Part shown: positions 1-6,117 of the stretch, piece after piece
How the letters are laid out: each line of letters opens with the position of its first letter
Numbering within the stretch: position 1 is the first letter of the stretch
DNA from: DASWHK01 sp036398215
GTDB lineage: Bacteria > Acidobacteriota > UBA890
Length of the DNA: 7,694 bases
Assembly (NCBI GenBank): GCA_036398215.1
Contig: DASWHK010000106.1
Coordinates: 1 to 7,694, forward strand
Direction: 5' to 3'
Program-made: the position numbers and the translations under genes
Notes under the pieces: generated by a model
Seen by the model: only the letters and a program-made list of their open reading frames with translations
Database searches by the model: none
What the model was told of the DNA's origin: nothing

Positions 1-290
1 AGCTTGACGATCATCTTCTCCGCCACTTCGGCGCGCTCGTGGGCGGCGGCGACGTCGAAGGTCTCGAGCGAGAGGTTGCCGGTCAACATCCGGTCGTTGT
101 GGCAAACGGCGCAGTACTGCCGAATGGCCGGGTTCAACTCCGCCTGGAGCGCTTCGGAAGATCCGGGGGAAGCCTGGCGGACCACGAGCCCCTCTCCAGC
201 CGGCCAGGGGAGCGCACCGACACCGGTCGTCTGGCTCCCCACGGCAAGCCAGATCCCGACGAATGCGGCGCCGGTAGCGAGTTTCTTCAT
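1..290 (-). CDS. 5' end of secreted c-type cytochrome protein, probably DUF1592/DUF1587 (PSD1-like) family
   Basis: Partial gene: 96 codons are visible and it runs off the left edge. The ATG at 290-288 is preceded by an AAGGGA-type ribosome site about 6 nt upstream. The N-terminus looks like a Sec signal: KK at residues 2-3, a hydrophobic stretch at about 4-18, and a plausible cleavage after GVGA (residue 26). One haem c motif, CAVCH, sits at residues 60-64, preceded by QY and followed by NDRMLTGNLSLE. A Y-C-x-x-C-H-N-x-R-x-x-T-G-x-L-S-L-E pattern near the N-terminus is typical of large periplasmic DUF1587/DUF1592/DUF1588/DUF1585 proteins, usually 700-900 residues and of unknown function, with one haem c domain. 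Those downstream domains lie outside the window, so the family call is inference and another mono-haem cytochrome is possible. The exported haem c protein itself is well supported. The gene lies 161 bp beyond gmk on the same strand, so it is probably a separate transcription unit. Confidence 0.72.
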   Translation of the reverse strand, partial: MKKLATGAAFVGIWLAVGSQTTGVGALPWPAGEGLVVRQASPGSSEALQAELNPAIRQYCAVCHNDRMLTGNLSLETFDVAAAHERAEVAEKMIVK

Positions 291-329
291 GCGCCATCCC
301 TTCGTGCGCAGGCGCGGCCTCGACCACGT

Positions 330-352
330 GATCCCCGGCCAGGACCGGGATC
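330..352 (-). terminator. Imperfect inverted repeat downstream of gmk (possible terminator)
   Basis: Positions 330-338 (gatccccgg) pair with 345-352 (ccgggatc) around a 6-nt loop, with one bulged base. The repeat lies 100 bp after the gmk stop and 40 bp before the cytochrome start. No T-run follows it on either strand, so intrinsic termination is only a possibility; it could be a processing site or have no function. Between it and gmk, a weak sigma70-like pair (TTGTTT at 434-429, CATGAT at 410-405, spacer 18, minus strand) could drive the cytochrome gene. That match is too poor to list as its own feature. Confidence 0.3.
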
Positions 353-451
353 AGGCTGGCTGCAGGCCGCGCGCCCGGTATTCCCGCCAGCTCGAGACGC
401 GCCCATCATGACAAACTCGGACGGCCCGAAACAAGCCGCGGCCGGTGTCCT

Positions 452-1081
452 TCAGCGAAATGATTCGAGGATACCGTCGGCCGCCGGCGTCTGTTGCCGC
501 CCCCGGCACCGCTCGGCGATCACGATGGCTTCGAGCTCGCGGAGCGCCTGATCGAAGTCGTCGTTGATGACCACGTAGTCGTACTTCACCCAATGGGCGA
601 TCTCGTCCGCGGCGACGCCCAATCGCCGGCGAATCGTCTCCTGGTGGGCGGGATCGGCGCCGTCGCGGCTGTCGAGACGGTCCTCGAGCACCTGCCGCGA
701 GGGGGGCAGGACGAAGATCGTGACGGCGCCGGCGAGACGGCTGCGGATCGCCTCGGCCCCCTGTACGTCGATGACGAGCAGCGCATCGTTGCCGCTCTCG
801 AGGATACGCTCGATCTCGGCGCCCGGGGTCCCGTAGCGGTGGCCGTGGACGACCGCGCGCTCGAGGAAGCCGCCGGCGGCCGCGTGCTCCTCGAACTCCT
901 CGGAGGTGACGAAGCGGTAGTCGATGCCGTCGACCTCGTCGGCGCGCGGTGCCCGCGTCGTCCACGAGACCGTGCGCTCGATGCCGTCGAGGCGCTCGAG
1001 CAGCGACTCGGCGAGCGTCGTCTTGCCGGCCCCCGAGGGCGCCGAGAGCACGAAGCAAAGCGGCGCCCGTTGCTCCTTCAA
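452..1081 (-). CDS. gmk: Guanylate kinase
   Basis: Cytosolic enzyme that phosphorylates GMP (and dGMP) to the diphosphate with ATP, an essential step of guanine nucleotide synthesis. At 209 aa it has the usual length (E. coli Gmk is 207). Visible motifs: P-loop APSGAGKTT at residues 14-22; GMP-binding block SWTTRAPR (39-46) followed by DG-IDYRF, where the usual PGE reads ADE; the YGTP loop (83-86); IDVQGAEAIR (104-113), the DVQGA core of the family; and the C-terminal lid with RRRL (151-154) and YDYVVINDD (167-175). The start is TTG at 1081-1079. The frame has no ATG or GTG between the upstream in-frame TGA (the yicC stop) and this codon, and the next GTG (codon 11) would cut into the P-loop strand. 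The ribosome site is weak. gmk follows yicC by 63 bp. A yicC/yloC-gmk association is common in bacteria, but rpoZ, often next, is absent here. Confidence 0.96.
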   Translation of the reverse strand: MKEQRAPLCFVLSAPSGAGKTTLAESLLERLDGIERTVSWTTRAPRADEVDGIDYRFVTSEEFEEHAAAGGFLERAVVHGHRYGTPGAEIERILESGNDALLVIDVQGAEAIRSRLAGAVTIFVLPPSRQVLEDRLDSRDGADPAHQETIRRRLGVAADEIAHWVKYDYVVINDDFDQALRELEAIVIAERCRGRQQTPAADGILESFR

Positions 1082-1144
1082 AGCTCTGCACCCCGACGCT
1101 GGAACGCAGCCAAGGCGACCACGCGAACGAACGACGCCCGCCGA

Positions 1145-2026
1145 TCATTCAACGTTCTGCACCTGCTCCCGCACTCGCTCGAGCTCGCTCTTGAGGTCGA
1201 CCACCAGGCCGCCGATCTCGACGATCTTGGCCTTGGCGCCCAGGGTGTTGACCTCGCGGTGCATCTCCTGGAGGAGGAAATCGAGCGAGCGCCCCACGGG
1301 TCCTCCCCGGTCGATCAACACCGCGGCCTTGCCGGTGTGGCTGCGCATCCGCACCAGCTCCTCGGTGATATCCGAGCGATCGGCGTAGTAGGCAACTTCC
1401 TGGGCGAGCCGCGTCGGATCGACCTCGCCGGTTTCTTCGAGCAGCGACTCGATGCGGGCGCCGATCAGGGCGCGGTAGCGGTGCGGCAGGTCGGTGGTCA
1501 TCTCGGCGATGCGATCGACCATGCCGTCGATGATCTCGAAGCGCTGGGAGATGTCCGCCGCCAGGTGCTCACCCTCCGCCTCGCGCATCCGGTCGAGGCC
1601 GGCGAGCGCCGCCGCCAGCGCCTGCCGGGCGACCTCGACGTCACGCTCGGGGTCCACCTTGGGGACGACCTGCGAGACCACGATGCCGGGGAAGCCGGTC
1701 AGCAGCGCCAGGTCGATCCGCGGCTCGATGTCCAGCTCCTCGGCGAGCTTCACGAGGGCCCGCTTGTAGGAAGCCGCGAGCTCGTGGTCGAGCTCCACCT
1801 CCGGCAGCCCCTTCGGGCCGCCGATCGTCGCCGCCAGGTCCACCTTGCCGCGATCGACGCACTCGGCCACCTGCTTGCGGGCCGCCGCCTCGAAGAAGCC
1901 GAGCTCCGCCGGCAGGTGCATGCCGATGCGACAGTAACGGTGGTTCACGGAGCGGGCCTCGAACGAGATCCGCACGTGGTCGCCGACCGCGACTCCCCGC
2001 CCGTAGCCGCTCATGCTCCGTATCAT
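1145..2026 (-). CDS. yicC: YicC family endoribonuclease-like protein
   Basis: Member of the YicC/YloC family (YicC-like N-terminal domain plus C-terminal DUF1732). Family members have been reported to act as endoribonucleases, and E. coli YicC has been linked to small-RNA turnover; the substrate here is unknown. The 293 aa match the usual 285-295. Family signatures are visible end to end: the N-terminal MIRSMSGYGRG; EARSVNHRY at about residues 24-32; a REAEGEHL segment near the middle; and in the last third EVAYYADRSDITEELVRM, the RSLDFLLQEMHREVNTLGAKA block, and the terminal ERVREQVQNVE. The ATG start gives the canonical N-terminus. It begins 4 bp after the acyltransferase stop with no evident Shine-Dalgarno sequence, suggesting translational coupling. 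gmk follows 63 bp downstream, the order also known from Firmicutes (yloC ... gmk). Confidence 0.95.
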   Translation of the reverse strand: MIRSMSGYGRGVAVGDHVRISFEARSVNHRYCRIGMHLPAELGFFEAAARKQVAECVDRGKVDLAATIGGPKGLPEVELDHELAASYKRALVKLAEELDIEPRIDLALLTGFPGIVVSQVVPKVDPERDVEVARQALAAALAGLDRMREAEGEHLAADISQRFEIIDGMVDRIAEMTTDLPHRYRALIGARIESLLEETGEVDPTRLAQEVAYYADRSDITEELVRMRSHTGKAAVLIDRGGPVGRSLDFLLQEMHREVNTLGAKAKIVEIGGLVVDLKSELERVREQVQNVE

Positions 2027-2030
2027 CGCG

Positions 2031-2675
2031 CTATGTTATCAGCCGCTGCGCGGCGCGCTCGCTGGCCGCGGCGATGCGCCTCTGCAGCTCGAGGCGGGCG
2101 GCGTCGACTGCCTCCGGGGCGGCGTCGCGATCGACCCACAGCAGCTCGCCGTACTCGAAGACCCCCCGCGCCAGCGGCAGCGGCACGATCATCCGGTCCC
2201 ACGAGCCGACCCGCAGACAGGGGCGGCAGGCGAAGGCGACCGGCAGCAGCGGGCGGCCGGTCAGGCGAGCCAGCCACACGGCCCCGGGCTGCACGACCTC
2301 GGCCGGGCCCTTGGGACCGTCGGGGGTGATCGCCAGGTCGCGGCCGCCGCGGCCGGCGCGCACCAGCGCCCGCAACGCGCTGGCCCCGCCGCGGCTGCTG
2401 GAGCCGCGGACGGCGTCGACCTGCAGGCGGGCGAACAGCCGCGCCGTCCACTCCCCGTCCCGGGAGCGCGAGACCGCCACGACGCTCGGCGGCCGTAGCT
2501 GCACCCAGGGCATCATGGCGAGCTGCGCGTGCCAGAAGGCGTAGATCAACGGGCCGCCGTCGGCGGGCAGCGCCGTGTCGCGGCCGTGGTAGCGGATCCG
2601 CATCAGCCGCCGCGTGCCCCGCAGCCACAAGGCGCCGAGCCGCGGCGCCACCCAAAGAACGAGGTCGTCGAGCAA
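2031..2675 (-). CDS. DUF374 lysophospholipid/lipid A acyltransferase family protein
   Basis: Probable membrane-associated acyltransferase of the DUF374 branch of the LPLAT superfamily. The family includes LpxJ-type late lipid A acyltransferases of epsilonproteobacteria, and a similar role in secondary acylation of lipid A is inferred here from its place directly after lpxB and msbA. The family pattern is complete: FWHAQ at 47-51 (the His of the H-x-n active site), SRSRDGEW 69-76, RGSSSRGG 90-97, ITPDGPKGP 116-124, and SWDRMIVP 158-165. Length is 214 aa, typical for the family. The start is TTG at 2675-2673 with GAGG a few bases upstream. An internal ATG at codon 25 is the alternative, but it would drop the amphipathic N-terminal helix common in this family. 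The gene starts 63 bp after the msbA stop and ends 4 bp before yicC. Acyl donor and exact acceptor cannot be read from the sequence. Confidence 0.9.
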   Translation of the reverse strand: MLDDLVLWVAPRLGALWLRGTRRLMRIRYHGRDTALPADGGPLIYAFWHAQLAMMPWVQLRPPSVVAVSRSRDGEWTARLFARLQVDAVRGSSSRGGASALRALVRAGRGGRDLAITPDGPKGPAEVVQPGAVWLARLTGRPLLPVAFACRPCLRVGSWDRMIVPLPLARGVFEYGELLWVDRDAAPEAVDAARLELQRRIAAASERAAQRLIT

Positions 2676-2738
2676 GCCCTCAGTACTCCCCGCCCGAAGC
2701 GCGCTCGGGGCGCGGGCGCACGCCGGCAGCCGCCACCC

Positions 2739-4658
2739 TTACCCCGGCGCCGCAGTGTCGGCGAACTGCAGCGAGTAGAGGTCCTTGTACGGCCCGGGTC
2801 GGGCCACCAGCTCGTGGTGGGTGCCGGTCTCGACGACGTCGCCGCAGTCGAGGACGACGATCAGGTCGGTGCGGCGCACGGTGGTCAAGCGGTGCGCGAT
2901 GATCAGCGTCGTCCGCCCTTCCATCAGGTTGCCGAGCGCCTCCTGCACCTCGCGCTCGGAGCGCTCGTCGAGGCTCGAGGTCGCCTCGTCGAGGATCAGG
3001 ATCGGCGCGTTCTTCAGCAGCGCCCGGGCGATCGCGATCCGCTGCCGCTGCCCGCCCGAAAGCATCAGCCCGCGCTCGCCGAGGACGGTGTCGTAGCCCT
3101 GGGGAAGCTCTTCGATGAACGAGTGGGCGCGCGCCGCCCGCGCCGCCCGCTCGACGTCTTCCATGCAGACCGAGGGTCGCCCGTAGGCGATGTTGTTGCG
3201 CACGGTGTCGTTGAAAAGGATGGTCTCCTGGGTCACCAGGCCGATCCGGCCGCGCAGCTCGCCGAGGTCGACGTCGCGGATGTCGCAGCCGTCGATCAGG
3301 ACGACGCCGCCGGTGGGGTCGTAGAAGCGCGGGATCAGGTTGGCGATGGTGCTCTTGCCGGCGCCCGAGCGACCCACCAGCGCCACCGCGCGGCCCGCCG
3401 GGATCTCGAAGCTGACGCCGTGCAGCACGTCCCGCCTCTGCCCGTCTTCGTCGCGGTAGGCGAAGTGGACGTCGCGGAAGGCGATCCCCCCGACGAGCGC
3501 CGGCATCGGCAGCTTGTCGACAGGCTCCTCCCCAACTAGCCCCTCCCCAACTGGCCCCTCCCCAGCTGGCCCCTCCCACACTGGCCCCTCCTCCTCCACG
3601 GACCCCTCCCCCACGACCCCCTCCGCCGCGGCCCGCGGCGCCCCCGCGGCGACGGCGGCGGGCCGCGGCCGGCGGGCCGGGGATCGCGGCGCGTAGCCGG
3701 GCTCGAGGTCGGCATCGAGGATCTCGAAGATGCGGTCGGCGGCGGCCGCCGCGGCCTGCACTCGGGCGTTGGCGGCGCCGAGGCGGCGAAGCGGCGAGTA
3801 GCTGGCGAAGGCGGCCACCAGAAACGCGAAGAAGCCGCCGGTGGTCAGCACGCCGTCCTGGATCCGGAAGGCGCCGTACAGCAGCACCGCGGCGCCCCCG
3901 AGGGCGGCGATCATCTCCATCAGCGGCGAGCTGAGGCTGGCGAGCCGCAGGGCGCGCGCCGAATGGCGGTAGAGGCGCTCGGCGGCGGCGCGGAACTTCG
4001 CGGCCTCGAACTCCTCCATGCCGAAGGCCTTGACGATGCGCATCCCCCCGAGGATCTCCTGCAACAGGGTCGAGACCTCGCCGAGGCCTTCCTGGCTGTC
4101 GCGGGCGGCGCCGCGCAGCAGCTGGCCCATGCGGGTGATCAGCGTGATCAGCACCGGGGCGAGCGCCAGCACCGCCAGGGTCAACCGCCAATCGAACCAG
4201 AACATCACGGCCACCAGACCGACCACCGTCATGCCGTCGCGCAGCACGTCGACCAGGACCCGCGACAGGGCCTCCTGCACGGCCAGCACGTCGGAGGTCA
4301 CCCGCGACATCAGGCCGCCGATCGATCGCCGCGCATGGTAATCGAGCGGCAACATCTCGAGATGGCGGAACAGGTCGACTCGCAGGTCGCGCACCATCGC
4401 CAGGCCGACCGTGCCCATCAGATAGCTGGAGAGAAACCGGGCGATGCCGAGCACGAGGTAGAGGGTGACCACGCCGCCGGCGATGCGCAACAGCTCGTCT
4501 TGCGTGACCGTCGGCTGCAACGCGTTATCGAGGATCGGCTGCAACAGCCTGACGATGCCGGCCGTCGCGATCGCCACCCCGAACATCGCGGCGACCGCCG
4601 CGGCCATGCGAGGCACGTACGGGTGCAGGTAGCGACGCAGCCGGTAGAGATTGGTCAT
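2739..4658 (-). CDS. msbA: MsbA-type lipid A flippase, ABC transporter permease/ATPase, with expanded linker
   Basis: Half-transporter (membrane domain fused to ATPase) that as a homodimer would flip lipid A core from the inner to the outer leaflet of the inner membrane. The type I exporter membrane domain spans about residues 15-310, with hydrophobic segments near 18-40, 60-82, 140-156, 158-178, 247-265 and 272-290. RHLEMLPLDYH (98-108) and GLMSRVTSDV (115-124) are typical of MsbA. The ATPase domain (about 390-639) is intact: Walker A GRSGAGKST 429-437, Q-loop Q477, LSGGQ 533-537, Walker B ILILDE 553-558, D-loop SSLD 561-564, switch H589. At 639 aa it is longer than E. coli MsbA (582). The extra length is in the inter-domain linker: about 79 residues separate EILD (312-315) from FRDV (394-397), against roughly 25 in E. 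coli, and it includes a tandem repeat. The start ATG overlaps the lpxB stop (ATGA). A flippase for another lipid-linked glycan is possible, but the position favours lipid A. Confidence 0.93.
   Translation of the reverse strand: MTNLYRLRRYLHPYVPRMAAAVAAMFGVAIATAGIVRLLQPILDNALQPTVTQDELLRIAGGVVTLYLVLGIARFLSSYLMGTVGLAMVRDLRVDLFRHLEMLPLDYHARRSIGGLMSRVTSDVLAVQEALSRVLVDVLRDGMTVVGLVAVMFWFDWRLTLAVLALAPVLITLITRMGQLLRGAARDSQEGLGEVSTLLQEILGGMRIVKAFGMEEFEAAKFRAAAERLYRHSARALRLASLSSPLMEMIAALGGAAVLLYGAFRIQDGVLTTGGFFAFLVAAFASYSPLRRLGAANARVQAAAAAADRIFEILDADLEPGYAPRSPARRPRPAAVAAGAPRAAAEGVVGEGSVEEEGPVWEGPAGEGPVGEGLVGEEPVDKLPMPALVGGIAFRDVHFAYRDEDGQRRDVLHGVSFEIPAGRAVALVGRSGAGKSTIANLIPRFYDPTGGVVLIDGCDIRDVDLGELRGRIGLVTQETILFNDTVRNNIAYGRPSVCMEDVERAARAARAHSFIEELPQGYDTVLGERGLMLSGGQRQRIAIARALLKNAPILILDEATSSLDERSEREVQEALGNLMEGRTTLIIAHRLTTVRRTDLIVVLDCGDVVETGTHHELVARPGPYKDLYSLQFADTAAPG
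3525..3632. repeat. 15-bp tandem repeat (minisatellite) within the msbA linker
   Basis: About seven head-to-tail units, of which 3540-3554 (cccctccccaactgg), 3555-3569 and 3570-3584 are nearly identical. Flanking units are diverged: 3525-3539; 3585-3602, which is 18 bp (one extra codon); 3603-3617; and 3618-3632, the weakest. On the minus strand each 15-bp unit reads as five in-frame residues of the form P-V/A-G/W-E-G, giving a Gly-Glu-Pro-Val-rich segment at about residues 343-378 of the transporter. Every unit length is a multiple of three, so loss or gain of units would keep the reading frame. Confidence 0.88.
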
Positions 4659-5896
4659 GGGGCAGGGCCGCCGGCCCGCGGCTGCGCGGCCGCCGCCGCC
4701 GAGCCGGCGAGGTCGAGGATGGCGCGCGCCGCGCGGGCGCTGGCCCCCGGCTCGCCGAGTCGCTCGCGCACCTCGGCGAGGGCAGCGAGAACGGCATCTC
4801 GACGCGCGTGTTTGTTGAGCAATGTGATGAGCTCGTCGGCAATGCGGGGGCCGGTGACCTCCCCCTGCACCAGCTCGGGTACAGCGCGCCGACCGGCGAT
4901 CAAGTTGACGAGCGCGATATCGCGCACGCGAACCAGCGATTTCGCCAGATTATAGGTAAGCCAGGAAGTCCTGTAAACGACCACCATCGGCGTGTCGGCG
5001 AGGGCCGCCTCCAACGTCGCGGTGCCGGAGCAGACCACCGCGGCGCTGCAGTGCTCGAGGCTCGCGTAGTAGTCGTCTTCGATCAGATGGACGTGCTCGA
5101 CGAGGTGTGGGTCGGCCGATTGCAGCTTGCGGTACAGCTCGACGTCGACCGAAGCCGATACCGGCACCAGAAAACGCGGCCTGCCGACCCGCTGCATCAA
5201 CCCTGCGGCCGCCTTGAGCATCGGCGGCAGGTGGCGCTCGACCTCGACGCGGCGGCTCCCCGGCAGCAGGCCGATCCAGGTGTCTTTGGGCGGCACGCCG
5301 TGCCGCTCGCCGAACTCGGCGCGATCCGAGCCCAGCTCGACGACATCCAGCAGCGGATGGCCGACGAACTCCACCCGCAGCCCGGTGGTCGCGTAGAGGT
5401 CCTTCTCGAACGGCAGGATGACCAGCAGGAGGTCGGCGAGCGCCGCCATCGTCTTGACCCGGCCCGAGCGCCAGGCCCATACCTGCGGGCTGATGTAGTA
5501 GGCGATCGGCACCTGGGGGAGGCTGCGGCGAAGCCGCCGCGCCAGCATCAGATTGAAATCCGGATAGTCGATGAGGACGACGGCGTCGACCCGCCGCTCG
5601 GCGGCCGCGTCGGTCAGCGAGCGCAGGGCCTTGCGGATGTCGCCCAGGTGGCGGACCACCTCGGTGATGCCGACCACGGCGAGGTGCCGCATGTCGTACA
5701 GGAGCTCGGCCCCGGCGTGCCGCATCCGGCCGCCGCCGACGCCGAAGACCTTGATCCCGGGCTCGATATCGCGCATCGCGCCGATCAGGCTGGCGCCGTG
5801 CAGGTCGCCGGAGGCTTCGCCGGCGACCACCAGGATCGTCGGCGACGCCGCGCCGCGATCCTGCCCCCGCCCATCTGGCTGCGAATCCCGTGGCAT
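4655..5896 (-). CDS. lpxB: Lipid-A-disaccharide synthase
   Basis: Peripheral inner-membrane glycosyltransferase (GT19) that condenses UDP-2,3-diacylglucosamine with 2,3-diacylglucosamine-1-phosphate (lipid X) to form the tetra-acylated beta-1,6 disaccharide of lipid A, releasing UDP. At 413 aa it is slightly longer than E. coli LpxB (382), with an extra polar N-terminus (about 18 residues) and an Ala/Pro-rich tail. LpxB signatures in order: AGEASGDLHGA 25-35, FGVGGGRM 51-58, VVGITEV 74-80, IDYPDFN 109-115, YYISPQVWAWR 133-143, FVGHPL 177-182, LPGSR 211-215, SGTATLE 290-296, NLIAGRRAVPELVQ 331-344. The ATG at 5896-5894 has no Shine-Dalgarno sequence; a -10-like hexamer ends 6 nt upstream, so the message may be leaderless. 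It is the first gene of the minus-strand operon and overlaps msbA by 4 bp. lpxA, lpxD and lpxC are not in the window. Confidence 0.97.
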   Translation of the reverse strand: MPRDSQPDGRGQDRGAASPTILVVAGEASGDLHGASLIGAMRDIEPGIKVFGVGGGRMRHAGAELLYDMRHLAVVGITEVVRHLGDIRKALRSLTDAAAERRVDAVVLIDYPDFNLMLARRLRRSLPQVPIAYYISPQVWAWRSGRVKTMAALADLLLVILPFEKDLYATTGLRVEFVGHPLLDVVELGSDRAEFGERHGVPPKDTWIGLLPGSRRVEVERHLPPMLKAAAGLMQRVGRPRFLVPVSASVDVELYRKLQSADPHLVEHVHLIEDDYYASLEHCSAAVVCSGTATLEAALADTPMVVVYRTSWLTYNLAKSLVRVRDIALVNLIAGRRAVPELVQGEVTGPRIADELITLLNKHARRDAVLAALAEVRERLGEPGASARAARAILDLAGSAAAAAQPRAGGPAP

Positions 5897-5902
5897 TTGC
5901 CG

Positions 5903-5931
5903 ATTCTAGGCCGCTGGATCGCCCCGATCGA
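5903..5931 (-). promoter_or_regulatory. Candidate lpxB operon promoter, possibly giving a leaderless mRNA
   Basis: On the minus strand TAGAAT (5908-5903) matches the sigma70 -10 consensus at 5 of 6 positions. Only six bases (CGGCAA) separate it from the lpxB ATG. A weak -35 candidate, TCGATC (5931-5926), lies 17 bp upstream of it. With normal promoter geometry transcription would start at or within about a base of the start codon. The absence of a ribosome site before lpxB fits this. The call rests on one hexamer. Confidence 0.4.
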
Positions 5932-6037
5932 CCCGTTCGACGACGTCATCGCCCCAACCCCGCACGCGCCCTTCGATTGGCGAGGACAAGAGGCCAGCCG
6001 CGGCGTTGCGCTCGCCGCCGGGAGGCCGGCCGCACCG

Positions 6038-6046
6038 TGCTATCCT
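6038..6046 (+). promoter_or_regulatory. Weak extended -10-like sequence upstream of the first glycosyltransferase
   Basis: TGCTATCCT has the TGn extension followed by TATCCT (4 of 6 matches to TATAAT) in an otherwise very GC-rich region. No -35 hexamer is recognisable at the expected distance. It would give a leader of roughly 65 nt before the ATG at 6118. Confidence 0.25.
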
Positions 6047-6058
6047 TCTTCGAGTCCC

Positions 6059-6091
6059 GCCCGCCCGTAACGCGCGTCGCGGGCTTTCTTT
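6059..6091 (+). terminator. Terminator-like hairpin with T-rich tail in the glycosyltransferase leader
   Basis: gcccgc at 6059-6064 can pair with gcgggc at 6079-6084, followed directly by tttcttt (6085-6091). The loop contains an 8-bp palindrome, acgcgcgt (6070-6077). This is the geometry of an intrinsic terminator pointing right, yet no plus-strand gene ends upstream; it lies about 27 bp before the glycosyltransferase start. It could be an attenuator, the end of a short leader transcript, or a chance product of GC-rich sequence. Confidence 0.3.
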
Positions 6092-6117
6092 CGCAGCGGC
6101 GCCCAGCGCCCGGCTCG

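Larger units (their letters stand above)
5897..6117. other. Divergent intergenic region between lpxB and the first glycosyltransferase
   Basis: These 221 bp separate the two divergent transcription units and must hold both promoters. I see a -10-like box next to lpxB, an extended -10-like sequence facing the glycosyltransferase, and a terminator-like hairpin in that gene's leader (each listed separately). The plus-strand frame of the glycosyltransferase stays open back to 5890, but the translated stretch is Arg/Pro-rich and resembles no glycosyltransferase N-terminus, so I leave it non-coding. I see no tRNA, riboswitch or repeat array here. Confidence 0.6.

Noticed and set aside
291..451. Possible rpoZ or another small gene between gmk and the cytochrome gene
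   Set aside because: I find no frame in this 161-bp gap with a start, a ribosome site and a recognisable product; the only structure is an inverted repeat and a weak promoter-like pair.
494..2329. 611-codon open frame on the plus strand opposite gmk, yicC and the acyltransferase gene
   Set aside because: It runs antisense across three well-recognised genes, its product is a low-complexity mix of Arg, Ala, Asp and Gly without any domain, and long antisense frames are expected at this GC content.
3525..3632. The tandem repeat as a CRISPR array or protein-binding iterons
   Set aside because: Units are 15 bp with no spacers and keep the msbA reading frame, so a coding minisatellite explains them.
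2680..4191. 503-codon alternative minus-strand frame within msbA showing GGASWGGASW repeats
   Set aside because: It is an out-of-frame reading of the same 15-bp repeat and of msbA coding sequence; the msbA frame has every ABC motif.
4808..6070. Long plus-strand frame opposite lpxB, and a similar one opposite the msbA/lpxB junction (3963-4955)
   Set aside because: Both mirror the third-position GC bias of strongly supported minus-strand genes; the translations are His/Gln/Arg/Asp-rich and match no family.
5890..6117. 76-residue N-terminal extension of the first glycosyltransferase from an in-frame ATG at 5890
   Set aside because: It would overlap the lpxB start and adds an Arg/Pro-rich stretch, while the typical GT4 N-terminus begins exactly at the ATG at 6118.
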